NCBI GenBank assembly: GCA_023935145.1
Contig: CM043702.1
Span: forward strand, 62,749,001-62,813,000
DNA length: 64,000 nt
Source of the DNA: Bretschneidera sinensis
Lineage: Eukaryota > Streptophyta > Magnoliopsida > Brassicales > Akaniaceae
Direction: 5' to 3'
The position numbers were made by a program, and so were the translations under genes. Positions 34,372-46,798 of the stretch are shown in pieces. Within the stretch, counting starts at the first letter, position 1; each line of letters begins with the position of its first letter. The notes under the pieces were generated by a model, which saw only the letters and a list, made by a program, of their open reading frames with translations, did not search any database and had not been told where the DNA came from.

Positions 34372-37300
34372 GTGTTCTTGAGGTTTAGAAGAAGTTGGAA
34401 AGCATTTATGGGTGCTGCACAAATCTGGGATCATCTTCGCAAGATAGGTTTAAATTTTGTTGTTGAGAAATTTGATGGAAAAGGAGATTTTTTCCAGTGG
34501 AAGCGGAAGATCAAGGCTGTTCTTATGCGACAAAAGGTTGACTTGGCTATTGGAGAAGATGATTCTTTTCCAGCAAGTATCACGGAGGACCAGCGGATTG
34601 AGATGAAGAAGATGACATACAACACCATCTTCCTACACATGTCAGATAGTGTCACAAGGGAGTGCGGAGACTCGGAAGATCCTGCTGTCATATGGAAGAA
34701 ACTAGATGAGTTGTTTATTACCAAAACTCTCCCTAACAAGATTTATCTTCTTAAAAGAATCCTTGCCTTTAAAATGGATCCTAATAAAGAGTTGTAAGAT
34801 AATCTTGATGTCTTTAATAAACTAGTTCAAGATTTGGCTAGTTGTAGTATTAAATTCTCGGATGAACAATTGGCTGTTATGTTATTAAATTCTATTCCTG
34901 ATTGTTTTGATAGTTTAATTAATGTAATTGAATATGGAAGAGATACCCTAACCAAAGAAATTGTGGTCAATGCTATAACGGCTCATGATTTCAAAGCCAA
35001 GAGTAGGGAGGCATCAAGTGGGGAAGGGCTATTCGTAAGAGGAAGGACAACAACTCAGAATAACAGTAGCATTCATGGCAACTACCAGGAGAATTCAAAG
35101 GGTAGAGGGTAGAGCTATGTGAGAGCACATTCCAAACCAAAATTTGGAGGAAAGAGGTGCTTCTACTGCAACAAGGAGGGTCACTTCAAGAAATATTACA
35201 AGAAGAGGTTGTGGGATGAGAGGGGGAGAAGCCATACCAACAATAGAGAGGCTTCGGTTTCCAAAGGAGAACAACAAGATGGTGTTCTTGTTGTGTGCTC
35301 AAATGTGAGCAAGAGGCAAGGTAACGAGAAATAGATTCTGAATTCCGGGTGCACTTATCACATGTGCCCTCACAAGGAATGGTTTAAAAATTTCAAGGAG
35401 ATCAATGATGCAAGGGTTTTCTTGGGGAATGAAAATTCTTGCCAAGTGAGGGGGATAGGAGAGATCCAATTGAGGATGTTTGACGGAGTCAAAAGGCTGC
35501 TGCGAAATGTAAGGTATCTCTCAGATTTGAGGAGGAATTTGATCTCATTGGGGCAGCTGGATTCCATGGGTTATACATACAAAGCTGAAGGAGGAAAGAT
35601 CAAGGTAACCAAGGGTTCTTTGATAGTGATCAAAGCAGTAATCAAAGATGGACTTTATGATATGATTGGTGAGACAGAAATCAAGGATCAAGCAGCAAGC
35701 TTGATGGCTGAGATGGATAAGGCAGCACTTTAGCACAATCGCTTAGGACATATGAGCGAAAAGGGGCTGCAAGTTGTCAACAAGAATGGTCTACTTGATG
35801 GTGACAAAGTAGAGAAACTGGATTTCTGTGAGAGTTGCATTCTTGGAAAGCAACATCGGGTCAGCTTCAACACCGGAGTGCACAAGTCTAAAGGGATTCT
35901 TGACTACATCCATGTGGATCTTTGGGGACCAGCAAGGACACCAACATAGGGAGGTAATCGTTACTTTTTGTCTTTAATTGATGATTATTCAAGAATGGTT
36001 TGGGTTTATTTACTTAAAAATAAATAAGATGCTTTGAATAAATTTGTGGGGTGGAAAAAGTTGATGGAGACTCAAATGGGCAGGGTAGTTAAGGTGTTAA
36101 GAACCGATAATGGCTTAGAATTTTTTAAAAAGGATTTTGATAAGTTCTGATAATTAAATGGCATTCTTAGACATAGAACGGTTGTGAAAACCCCTCAGTA
36201 AAATGGAGTTGATGAGAGGATGAATAGAACCCTTATGGAAAAGGTTAGGTGAATGTTAATTGGGTCTGGTTTACCAAAATATTTTTTAGGGGAAGCTGTG
36301 TCTACTGCTGCATACTTGGTAAATAGATCACCCTCTACAGCTTTAGAGCTCAAGACTCCCATGGAGATGTGGAGTGGGAAACCCCCTGAGTTGAGCAACC
36401 TTAGGACTTTTGGGTATGCTGCATATGCACATCAAAAGGATGATAAACTTAACCCAATGTCTAGAAAATGTGTATTTCTAGGGTATGGTGATGGGGTTAA
36501 AGGGTATAGGTTGTGGTCCTTAGAACCAAAAGGAATGAAACTAATAATAAATAGGGATGTTATTTTTAATGAATTGTTATTTCCTTACTTGGAGAAAACT
36601 AACCCTACAGGGGCTAGCGAGCAAACCAGTCCGAAATTTGTGGAGCATCGCATTAAGGAGAATTCAGTTCAAGTAGAGCAAGGAAGGCAATAGGGTTCGG
36701 ATCAAGTAGAGCCCATTGATGAAGGCCATGCTTAGGACATTCAAGAGGAGGCTGAACTGGAAGGGGTTGATGCAGCAAGTCAGAATGACTACCAGCTCAC
36801 AAGGGACCAGGAAAGGAGGGTGGTTAGACCACCTTTGAGATATGGGTTTGCGGATGCTAATGTAGCAGCTCTTTGGACAGAAGGAGAGGTTGAACCAGAA
36901 ACTTACATGGATGCCATGGAGTGTAAGGATTCGTCAAAGTGGCAGCTAGCTATGGAGGAAGAAATATATTCTTTGAGGAAGAACAACTCTTGGGTATTGG
37001 TGCCTAAACCAGAAAAACGGAGAGTTATGGATTGTAGATGGATCTATAAGATCAAAGAAGGGAACACTCCAGGGGATGAAATTCGGTATAAAGCTAGGCT
37101 GGTGGCGAAGGGGTTCACACAAAGAGAAGGCACAGACTTCACCGAAATAGTCTCACCAGTTGTGAAATACAAGAAGATCAGGATAGTGTTAGCATTAGTG
37201 GTCCAATTTAATTGAGAAATCGAGCTAATGGATGTGAAGACAACGTTCTTACATGGAGAGCTTGATGAGACCATTTACATGAAGTAACCCGAAGGCTATG

Positions 37301-38441
37301 AGGAAGGAAGGAAGGGAGATTTGGAGTGCCAACTGAAGAACTTTCTATTTGGCCTGAAGCAATCACCTCGACAATGGAATAAGAGGTTCAATTCCTTTGT
37401 AACCAGCCTGGGTTTCATGAAGAGCTACTATGATTCGTACTTGTATTACAAGGGGCACAAGGTGGAGGAAGTGGTGATCATCCTGATCTATGTTGATGAT
37501 ATGTTGCTGGTTGGGAGCAACGTGGAAAGGATAAGAAAATTGAAGGCTCAATTCAGTGAGGAGTTTGAGATGAAGGATCTTGGCCATGCACAAAAGATCC
37601 TTGGGATATGTATCACCCGGGAAAGGGAGAGAAACATACTGAAGATCTCTCAAACTTCCTACATAGAGAAGATGATATCTAAGTTCTCTATGGAAGATAG
37701 CAAACAAGTGAAGGTTCCCCTTGCTGGTCATTTCAAGTTCTCCAACGATCAATGTCCAAGACCGAATGAGGAGAAGAAGGAAATGAAAAAGGTCCCCTAC
37801 TCTAGTGCGGTTGGTTCTGTAATGTTCACCATGGTCAACACTAGACCTAATATTGCTCATGCAATAAGTGTCCTCTGTAGGTTTATGAGTAATCCCTGAT
37901 TGGCTTGGGATGAAATGGCTACTGAGGTACTTACAGGGAAGCCCAGATGTGGGGCTGGTCTATAAGAATAGGGGCAAGTCCATCTGCCTTGAAGGTTATA
38001 CTGATTCAGATTACGGAGCAGACCGGGATAAAAGGAGATTGATTACTTCCTACTTCTTCAACTTAAAATGGATGTTGTGTAAGTTGGAAGGCTCAGTTAC
38101 AGCCGGTGGTAGCACTCTCAACAACCGAGGCTGAGTAAATAGCGGCTACGAAAGCCATCAAGGAGGTTATATGGTGCAAAGGGTTGAAGGTACTAGAGGA
38201 GCAGATTGTGGTGTATTCGGATAGCCAAAGTGCCTTGCATTTGTGCAAGAATCCGGTGTTCCATGAAAAGACAAAGCACATGGATGTTCGGTACCATTTT
38301 ATTCGAGAAAATGTTATGGAAGGATGCATTCATGTGGACAAGATGGCCACGGAATAAAACCCTGCAGATTTAGGTATTAAAGTTCTACCTCTAAGCAAGT
38401 TCAATCATTGCCTTGGACTTCTTAGGATTGGAGTCGGTTGA
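34372..38441 (+). pseudogene. copia B gag-pol
   Basis: The position homologous to the family start codon reads ATA, not ATG, at about 34444 (GCAAGATAGGTTTAAAT), so either the start is lost or an upstream ATG (34372) is used. One frame is then kept to about 37899. Gag 34440-35110; knuckle CFYCNKEGHFKKYY (35158-35199; last Cys changed to Tyr); protease near 35335 with NSG for DSG; pre-integrase and integrase 35720-36250; RT 36990-37860 with intact YVDD at 37489-37500; RNase H in another frame after a small deletion near 37900; end GVG and TGA at 38441. In-frame stops include TAA 34795, TAG 35110, TAG 35332, TAG 35731 and TAG 35947. Most correspond to Gln or Trp codons in A or F. Confidence 0.93.
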
Positions 38442-38521
38442 TATGATGACTCAAGATGAGTTTGGATACTGAGTTCTCTGCACATGGGTTCGGGTTTAAT
38501 CGCTTAGACAAAGGTAGATAT

Positions 38522-39435
38522 TGTTGGTATTTTTCTTAGCATTAAACGGTTGCAAGGAATGAGGAAAAAATCAGCATTAATGCACACCAGTGTGCACCGC
38601 GGCCCAGCTCATTCAAGAGTGTGGCGCCCAGCTAGGAGAAGTGATGGAGGAGGTGTACACCACGGCTCAGCCTCCCCTAAGCCGCGGTACCCAGCTAGAA
38701 GAAGTGCTGGAGGAGGCCTCCCCTGGGCCACGGAGCCCAGAATGGTTGCACTTGTGGAGGAGTTTCAGCACACTCTAGGCCACGACTTGCCCTGTTATAG
38801 GCCGCGGCCTGAAGGCACACTAATGCCATTTTGTTTAGCCTTTTGAAAGGTGCATGGGGCATATCCAAAACACACAGCTTCACTTAGGATTGATGGAGAG
38901 CAAAAGCTGATTAGTCATCAAGATCTAAGGGTGGATATTGACCCTCAAGATTGGTCAAGAAGTTGGTGCATTATATAAAGGGTCACCTAGCTTCAATCTA
39001 AAACATATAACACATTGTGACATACAAGTGATCATCATAAAAGAGAGTTAAAGTGCAAAGACACAAAACAGAGAGAGGCACTAGAATAGATCTCAAAAGA
39101 AAGGCTGGTTGTAAAGAGAGAAGTAGTATAGATTGTGGGTAGAGTGCTTTGTAATAGTTATATCACTTTCTTTCTTCTCTTCTTGTTCTTCAAGAACCTG
39201 TGAGTTCTTGGAAGGGTGTTGCTGATTGTAAAGAACTCCATTGATAAGATAGTGCAGAGAGCTCAGAAGAGCTCATGGGGATGTAGGCATATTGTCGAAC
39301 CTTATCAACAAATTGCTTGTGTTCTTTTCTTTCTTACTTTGATTGGTTGCTGTCTCTTTTCTTTATACAAGTCACTCTAGACTTGGGTGCTTGTAAGATC
39401 ACCTCTTGGGCATCATCTAAGGTGGTTTTCCAACA
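38522..39435 (+). repeat. copia B 3' LTR
   Basis: TGTTGGTATTTTTCTTAGC to GGTTTTCCAACA. It holds a perfect palindrome AGGCCGCGGCCT at 38799-38810 and a TTATATAAAG TATA box at 38971-38980. Confidence 0.93.
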
Positions 39436-39440
39436 AGATC

Positions 39441-41279
39441 AATTAACTAGAATAATATATTTCTTTCAGAGAGCTAAGCGTGAAAAAAGAAGGAAAAATA
39501 CTTGTAAACATCCACCCAGCAACAAATTTTAGCATGCATTCATGACCCAGACTATCGTAGATCAATAGTTATATGTCATCAAATTCAACTAGTTAATCAT
39601 CATTTTGCTACTAAGAATTTCGTACTCAATTATTGTCTTGAAAAAAGAACTATAAAGGAAATCGCAAAAGAGACTAGATAAAGTTTGACTTCAACAACAA
39701 ATTCAAATTAAAGTTAAAATACAAAGGTCTGTCCTTCAATACCTTTAGAAACATTATGAGTTTTTTTTTCTTTCATAGCATTTATAAATTCTTTGCTACC
39801 ATTCCAATGTTTAGATCAATATAAAATCCCTAAAGGGCTTGAAGTTAACTACTCAAATCTACTTCACTTAGAGCCATGTTCACATCAAGGTCATCTATAA
39901 GCCTTACTTTGAGACAATTGCATTTATGTGATTAAAATTTATAGAAACCTTAATTTCCAAAGTAACAATACCAATCACCAACATCTTATCTCATTTCATT
40001 TACTTCTGTCTATAATGAATCATTATCTCCTTCAAATTCGTTTTGTCTCCCATCATCTAGATTGATCAAACTAACATGAGAGTAGATTTTCCTTGATGCA
40101 CAAAATTTCACTTATGTTTAAATTAGAAGCAACAAGCACTTCAAGTACTCCTAATTTGCACCAGAATATGCACATCAGTAGATGCCCTAAAACTCTATAT
40201 TACTAAACCAACAACCTAACACAATTACATGAACCTACTAATTCTAGAATTCATTCATTTCTAAAAGTCAACCCAGGAGTAAATAATTACAGAACACACT
40301 AATCCAGTTAGTAATGCTTTCACACATCACAACCTGAACTCCCTAAAACCATTAAAAATAAGAATATTATATATGAAATTACCTACAAAAAAGAAAAGTA
40401 CATATGAAATAAGAATGTTGCCCCCATAATCCTAGAAGGTTATCGCAACAAACCAAACATTCAGAATACTCTCCCCCTCCCCCTCCCCCCAGCCCCCCCC
40501 CCCCCCCAAAAAAAAGAAGAAAAAAGCTAGAACTTAGATTATGCTAAGTAATACAATTAAGTTTTCCATTTGAAGCAAAACCTTGTAATCCTACAAAACA
40601 GTGTTGATAAAACACTGAAAAACGTGTGGTATACAACAAACTAAAAACCAGATAGCAAAAAGTCACAAAGAAGAAGAAAGAAAAGAAAACGAGAGAAAAT
40701 GGTATGGTAGTAGAAGTGGTTGGATTATGGGCTTCAACCAAAGTCCCACTAACTCAAATAAAAAAAGGATAATCCCACTAACCCCAAAAAAAAAAATTGT
40801 TTAATAGATATAAACACCAATACACGTGTATCAAAAACCCAAAACCTCATCCAAATCAAACATCTTGTTCATGAATCCTACCTGAAAATAAATCAAATCA
40901 GACAATGGCAAATCATCCTTGATCCATCCACATCAAACCATAATAAGAAGTGTTGCACTTGAATACCCTTTAGGTCCATGATGGAACCATACCTTAGCCT
41001 GGTTCAGAGAGAGAAATAGCAACTTTAGAGAGAGAAAGCTAAGAAATTTTGAACAAGAAGATAAGAGAAAATAGATAGAGACCCATGTGGGATTTTTAGT
41101 TTTAAGCTATTGACATGAAGTGGGGCAAAAACTCAACGGAGAGAACGACGGATATAATGACGGCGAGGAGGGATATCACGAGTTGTAGAGAGAGAGGGAG
41201 ATCCGAAGGAGAGATGAACGGCGGACAAGAAGAGGAGATCTGATGAGAAGGGGTTTTATCAAGGGGTATTTGTGTGATT
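39441..41279. other. interior of the hAT-like insertion, right part
   Basis: No coding motif recognised. A homopolymer-rich tract (C, then A) lies at 40470-40516. A purine-rich GAGAGA segment at 41005-41215 would read as a CT-rich leader on the minus strand. Confidence 0.4.
40470..40516. repeat. poly-C / poly-A low-complexity tract
   Basis: CTCCCCCTCCCCC runs into a C homopolymer of about 17 and then A-rich sequence. The homopolymer length is prone to sequencing error. Confidence 0.9.
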
Positions 41280-41289
41280 TTGATAAAAT

Positions 41290-41640
41290 AATGAGGGCAT
41301 TTTATCCTAACAACCATTTGAATGGCATTAAGACATAATTTTGGGTCTGATTCGGTCAGACCATTTAGTGGCATTAAGAGGTCAAAAACAAACGAATTTA
41401 GTACCACCACATCTGACCGATTCAGATCTAATGCCATTAAGAGGTCCATTAAGTGGAAACAAATAGGCGCTAAGTGTTTTGTTTGATAATTGAACTTATT
41501 GAAACAACAGAATATGTGTATTTTCCCTTTTTAACCCTCATAACTGTTAAGAATGTGACTGTTTGTTGCAAATAAGAGCCAGTTACTGATCTGAATAAAA
41601 CTTGCATGTTTCATCACAAAAATATTCTTATGGCTAAAAG
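41290..41640. repeat. hAT-like terminal sequence and subterminal repeat, copy 2
   Basis: 41290-41466 carries two direct copies of GCATTAAGAGGTC with AAACAAACG and AAACAAATAG beside them, the style of plant hAT (Tip100-like) termini. 41470-41640 repeats the block at 32150-32320. It may be a second, smaller hAT-related insertion within the first. Confidence 0.45.
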
Positions 41641-44600
41641 TTTATCATTTTGTTGAAAGACAAGTTTAACCACTAAGCTATAAACGAATGACGGAGCTAA
41701 ATCAAACATTAAAATGAAAGAAAAGAAAGGCTTATATTATCCTAGGATAATAAAAATCACACTAATATTATGTTTCTGTTCCTCATTCTTTCACTAAGTA
41801 CTCGAATAAATGAAAGCAACACAAAAATTCATTCTCACTTATATAAAATTATTAATAAAAATATATTTTTAAATAATATTAAAATTTAAATCGATGAAAT
41901 TTAAACCCTAAACTCAAAGCCTTAAATCCAAACCCTCAATTATCTTCTTTTTTTTTTCCCTCTGTTCTAATAATTATGTGATATTTAAATAACGTAAATG
42001 GTAAATAATTAGTCTTTTGGTTTCGAAAAAATGAAACAGTTTTTTTAAACAATGAACTAGCATTATATTATATTTCGAATCATCATATGTGATAAATATT
42101 TAGCCGTTTAGTTAAGAAAAAAATTCAAATCCCTAAGCTGTAATGGTTTTTGAGACTAACCGTTTAGTTCAAAACCTCCCACCCTTAGTAAAAAAAGGAG
42201 GTTTTTGAGATATAAAAATCCATTTATCTTCGAATAAAAATAGATTTAAATAGAACTCAAATTAAAAGCACCTTAAACCCTAAATCTTGAACCCTAAAAT
42301 AAAAATTAAAAAGAACTCAAAATCTCTATAAAAAAATTTATCGTTTAAATGATAAGTTATAATTTGTAATCATAGTAATATTTATATTTCTCTTCCTTAT
42401 TCCATCACTAAGTCTCATTATTCAAAGTTTGTTCTTTTTAATTAACTAATGAAAATAAAAGTTTGTAATAAACTAAGATAAATAAAATCAACAGAAAAAT
42501 CCATTCTCATTATGTCAAAAAAAGTCATTCTCATTAATAGAAAATTATTAATAAATTTAAACTTTAGAATTGAAAAGTATAATCCGTTTTTAAAAAAAAA
42601 ATATTGATACACTTTTGGAAAAAAAAAATAAAGTTCTCAAGAGCACCAAATGCGACCAACCCTTGAACCATTTCGTTTAGCATCTTCACCCTCCAAAATT
42701 CAAGAAACACTAATTATTATATTTCTTTCTTTGTTATTGAAACAAAGCATCGACGGTTCAACACCATCAACAATCAATATGAGTGCGTCAAGAAGAAAAA
42801 TATCTCAATTAGAAAAGAATTTTGCATCTCCAGAAACCAGACTCACTAGACAAAATCAATCCTCAACTGATTATTTTCAAGATGACAAAAAGAAACTATA
42901 GTGACAAAATCCTACCACAAGAAATCCTTAATTGATCTAGATTCACCCAATAACAAATTGATTTCTAGCAAGCTGTAGGCCACAAAAGCAATCCATGCAG
43001 AAACAAGAAAGGCCACCTAAAAACAGAAAGCCCAGCACACCACGATGACAAAAGCATCATAACATATTTTCTACTTGTAAGTTGTAAAAAATATCTTGTA
43101 TGAAAACTATAACTCCTTTTTCTCTACTTCTCCAATCATACACCCACCCACAAAATCCAAGAAGTAGCTAATTATTAAGAGCAGAAGCTCAAAAAAAATT
43201 TTCTTAATATTTATAAGAATAATTCTAGTTCCCTTTAGCTCAATAATAATAATAATTCTAGTTAGGCCCTCCTCTATCTCACTACCTTTTTCTTGAGCTG
43301 CTTCAAATTACAGCAACAAAAAAAAGAGTTAGAAAAGGAAAGCTCCTAGGTAAGACCAAAGTTAGACCAAACTTGTAAGCTCCTCTTTACCTCGCAATAT
43401 GATAAAAAAATCAAAGTGATCTTCACATCATCCATAAAAATGAAGCCATCAACAAGATGAACTAAGTTAATGACATCTTGTTCTGTAAATGATTCCCACA
43501 TATTTAGTTATGTATATGCTTTCTTGTTTAAAATCCTCAAAAAAAATTATGCATTTGCACCAACTAGGTAAATGATGTTGGACCAAACATTGAATAAAAA
43601 AAAAGAAAGAAGAAAAACCAAGATAAAACAAAAACCAGTTAGAACAAAACTAAGATGCACCAACTAGTTAATTATCTAAATAATATCAGTTTCCATCTAG
43701 GCTTTGTACTAAGTTTTAACTCAAATTTTAATTAGGAAAAGGAATGAAGGAATGACATAATTAAAATAACAACCCAACACTAACAGTTGCATGAAATTAA
43801 TGGCAAGATATACAGAGGTATGATGCGTTTTTGAGGTGAGAGAATGGCCTATTTGAAGATACAAAACTATTTTTGAGTCTTAAATCGATCATTTGACGCA
43901 CACTGCTACTCCATGAGGCATTAATAGCTCAATCAATTAAAAGGTTTAAGTATTTTCATTTATTTCATCCAGGACCGATCGCATTTGCATTATACCTCTT
44001 GCTTCAATACACAAATATAAAGTATACAATTTCTTTCTAAAGACAAAGCAAGTTAGATTGATAACGATTAAGAATAAAAATAATAATAAACACGAGCTTT
44101 AATCACAGGACATACAAACAAACAACCCAAAAAGAAAACAAGCCAAATACCCCACCAGGATGAGCTAATTAAGTGCAAAAGGAGCAGCCATATGGAACAA
44201 ACAACAAACACATGGGTGTATGTCCTTGAAACTATGAAATCACCAACAATAGTGTTTCCCAGAAAAACAACTCGGACAATCACCAAATCTTATAATCCAG
44301 CAAGCAGAAAGCATCCTACGAATTATATCATTCCTAAAACAATAAGCCAATAACAAGGAGAAGCAGCCAATAAATCCAATCTTTATAAAACATCAAAGCA
44401 GAGCACTAAAGGATAGCCTTACTCATGAACCAATGAACCAAAGTAATGAACTTGCATCCCCCATCGAATCTATGCAACTACTACTCTTTCACTTTAATGG
44501 CTAGCCTTAAATTTACTTCAGTATAATAATCAATCTAGAGCTCCTTCTTCATTTTGAGCATGTATATCAAAATTTAAAACATGACACAGTCTAGAAAAAT

Positions 44601-44648
44601 TGGTAAACAAAAGGGAAATTCGACCAAATAAGTGTAAACAAACAGGAC
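41641..44648. other. hAT-like insertion, unclassified 3-kb part
   Basis: AT-rich with runs of A and many short repeats. An 83-codon open frame at 42650-42901 has no motif. I see no element or gene I can name. Confidence 0.35.
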
Positions 44649-44653
44649 CTTAG

Positions 44654-46062
44654 TCATTTTCACATGAAACAAGATTTGCATGGTGGGTATGACTTGAAAG
44701 TCAATGAATCAAAATATCAATCTTTAGCCAACTTGCTAATACTACTCTCATTGATATGACTAAGTTTGAGATGGCATACATAAGAACGATTAATTTCATC
44801 TCTTTTTATTTTATTACCTTGTTGATCAATATGCAATATGTTACCATTCAATTCCAGAATATAAAGACCATTTAAAAGTGTGTAAGTACCAAATAACTCA
44901 TTAAAGGAAAAAAAATATAAAATATATTTAAAAGATAGTTCATAACCCTTTTTATCCAAAACAAAAATCAAAATTATATTAAATTAGCATATAACAACAA
45001 TATTTTAATTCCAAAATCTTTCTAGATGGTAAAGCTAAGTAATAAGTTCCCATGGCTAATGTAAACAACACTTACTCCATTTTCAAGGTGAAGGGTGACT
45101 TCTCGTTTACTCAACTTTTTGCTTCTTCTTAGCCCATGCAAATTATTGCAAATGTGTGAGTCTCATCCGATATCTAATACCCAAGTAGAAGCATCTTTTA
45201 TTGACAACTGATCTCAACAAAAAATAATATAGACATAGTTTCTAAAGGCTTGACTTTTAAACTCGCAAGATACCCCTTGTAATTTCTTTCCTAGTGTCTA
45301 TCTTTGCCACAATGGAAGTACTTATCCATTTCTTTCTTGGATTTTAAAGAACTGGCCTTGTTGACACCTCTATTTGCTTTTAATGTTTTCTTCTTCTACT
45401 TTGAGACTTTCTTGCCATTGGCTTGGAAGAAGAAGCCCCATCAACAAGCATAATAGGTGCCTAACCCTTCTTAATCATTGCTTCTACATTAACATGTTAA
45501 CAAGCTCTGGAAGTGTAGCTTCTATCTTGTTCATGTTATAGTTCAAAACAAACTATGAGAATGAATTTGGAAGGGACAACAAGATCAAGTCATTACATAA
45601 TTCTACATCCATACAAACACTGAGTCCATCTAATTGCTCGATATAGTTGATTAGTTTCAATCCATGCTCATAGATTGATGATCCTTCAAGTATCCTAGCC
45701 CTAAAAAAGTATTTTGAGATCTGAAACCTTGCAGTGCGACTGTGCTTACTATAAAACTCTTGCAAGTGAAGCAACATAGCATAAGCACTTTCCATTTTCT
45801 CATGTTGCTTCTAAAGCTCATTAGACATCAATGCTAGCATGTAGCACTTAGCCTTCATGTTATCCTGCTACCACTTCTCAAAAGTAATGACTTCTTCTTC
45901 TAGTGCATTCTCAGCCACACTTGTTGGAAGCATTTGATCAAGAACATAACCAATTTTCTTGGAATTGAGAATGATTCTCAAGTTTCTCAGCCAGTCCAAA
46001 AAATTGGGCCACATCAGTCTGTTGGTATCAAGAATTATGGATAATGGGTTGAGGTTGGTCAT
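44654..46062 (-). pseudogene. copia C/D gag-protease, 5' half
   Basis: Starts MTNLNPLSIILDTNRLMWPN at 46062, then DWLRNLRIILNSKKIGYVLD, MLALMSNEL, MESAYAMLLHLQEFYSKHSR (45795) and LEGSSIYEHGLKLINYIEQL: the gag of a plant copia lineage with the WLRNL.I.L..EKIGYVLD pattern. Further on come a protease-like WVLDIG with SHICNNLHGLRRS (45195-45130), the pre-integrase block SYVCHLKLSHINESSISKLA (44771-44717), then CKSCFM and KMTK at about 44650. Stops and frame changes throughout. It joins in sense to the pol half at 32043. Confidence 0.82.
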
Positions 46063-46798
46063 TGTGATCTACAAGTCAACAACAACCAAAAAAAAATTAA
46101 CATTTATTCAATTTTATTATCCACTAATAGATTTTTTTTTTTAATCATATTGGTACATCCCACCATTCTTTTCAAATTTCATAATCACTCAGTATGAAAT
46201 TCGGGTGACCCAATCGGAAGGTCCCCTTGTGGGGATTGGGATCCCATTTCTCGTTTAAAATAGCCTCACATAATAGTTTCTTGGCTATAATAAACCTTTA
46301 ACAAGTAGATAGCACTTAAACAATTATATCTCATGTAATTTTTAATCATTCATTCGGCCTCTAAAATATATTATCTTCACATGATAGTTTCTTGGACAAT
46401 ATATTCTAGTTAAGTCAAATCCAGTATTTTCACAAGTGTAGGTGATTGAACCAATGAGACATCAACTAATAGTTTATTAGACCTATTAGTTGACTAGCTC
46501 GTTATATCATATTTTTAATAGGCCATCATGAATCTCCCATAATATAAGCCCCACATGTCTGTAGCAAAACTTACTTAGAATAGTAGATACTATATATCTC
46601 TACAATTGTGGAAGGCCATGATAAGTCATTCATAATGTCTTTTAATTACAATTTAATAGTCATTGTTTTAACGAGGGAGTTTAATCAGTCTTTAATCTCA
46701 TCATTTAATTTAAACATGCATCAAATACATATCATACATTATATAATATCAAATAAAATATGACTCTAGGTGATTATGGACTTTTTTGCATGATTCAT
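46063..46798 (-). other. leader / possible 5' LTR region of copia C/D
   Basis: Non-coding. It contains imperfect repeats of the form ATAGTTTCTTGGAC (46270, 46384) and AACTAATAGTTTATTAGAC (46463). No clear Met-tRNA primer site was found, so the 5' LTR boundary cannot be set. Confidence 0.35.

Larger units (their letters stand above)
33305..39435 (+). mobile_element. Ty1/copia element B (same family as A), 6.1 kb
   Basis: LTRs of 894 bp (33305-34198) and 914 bp (38522-39435) begin TGTTGG and end CCAACA. Flanks are AGATA (33300-33304) and AGATC (39436-39440), a 5-bp duplication with one change. The Met-tRNA primer site, full gag-pol and a purine tract (GACAAAGGTAGATAT before 38522) are present. 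It lies inside the hAT-like insertion. Confidence 0.93.
32049..44648. mobile_element. hAT-like non-autonomous insertion splitting copia C/D
   Basis: The copia protein breaks after KMTK (minus strand, end of the D half at about 44650) and resumes with TPFSG at 32043, giving the expected KMTK-TPFSG motif across the gap. CTTAG flanks both sides (32044-32048 and 44649-44653), possibly the remainder of an 8-bp duplication. The ends read GTGGCTTTTGTTTTTCGCAA and, from the right, GTCCTGTTTGTTTACACTTA: imperfect inverted termini. The AGTGTTAAGTGTTGAATACT and CATTAAGAGGTC style of the subterminal sequence resembles plant hAT elements. Without copia B it is about 6.5 kb. No transposase was found inside. 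Confidence 0.5.

Noticed and set aside
37363..37860. 165-codon minus-strand frame
   Set aside because: Antisense of copia B reverse transcriptase; the plus strand carries the YVDD motif.
41102..41449. 115-codon minus-strand frame as a host gene
   Set aside because: It runs through hAT-like terminal repeats and a CT-rich leader-like stretch; no domain recognised.
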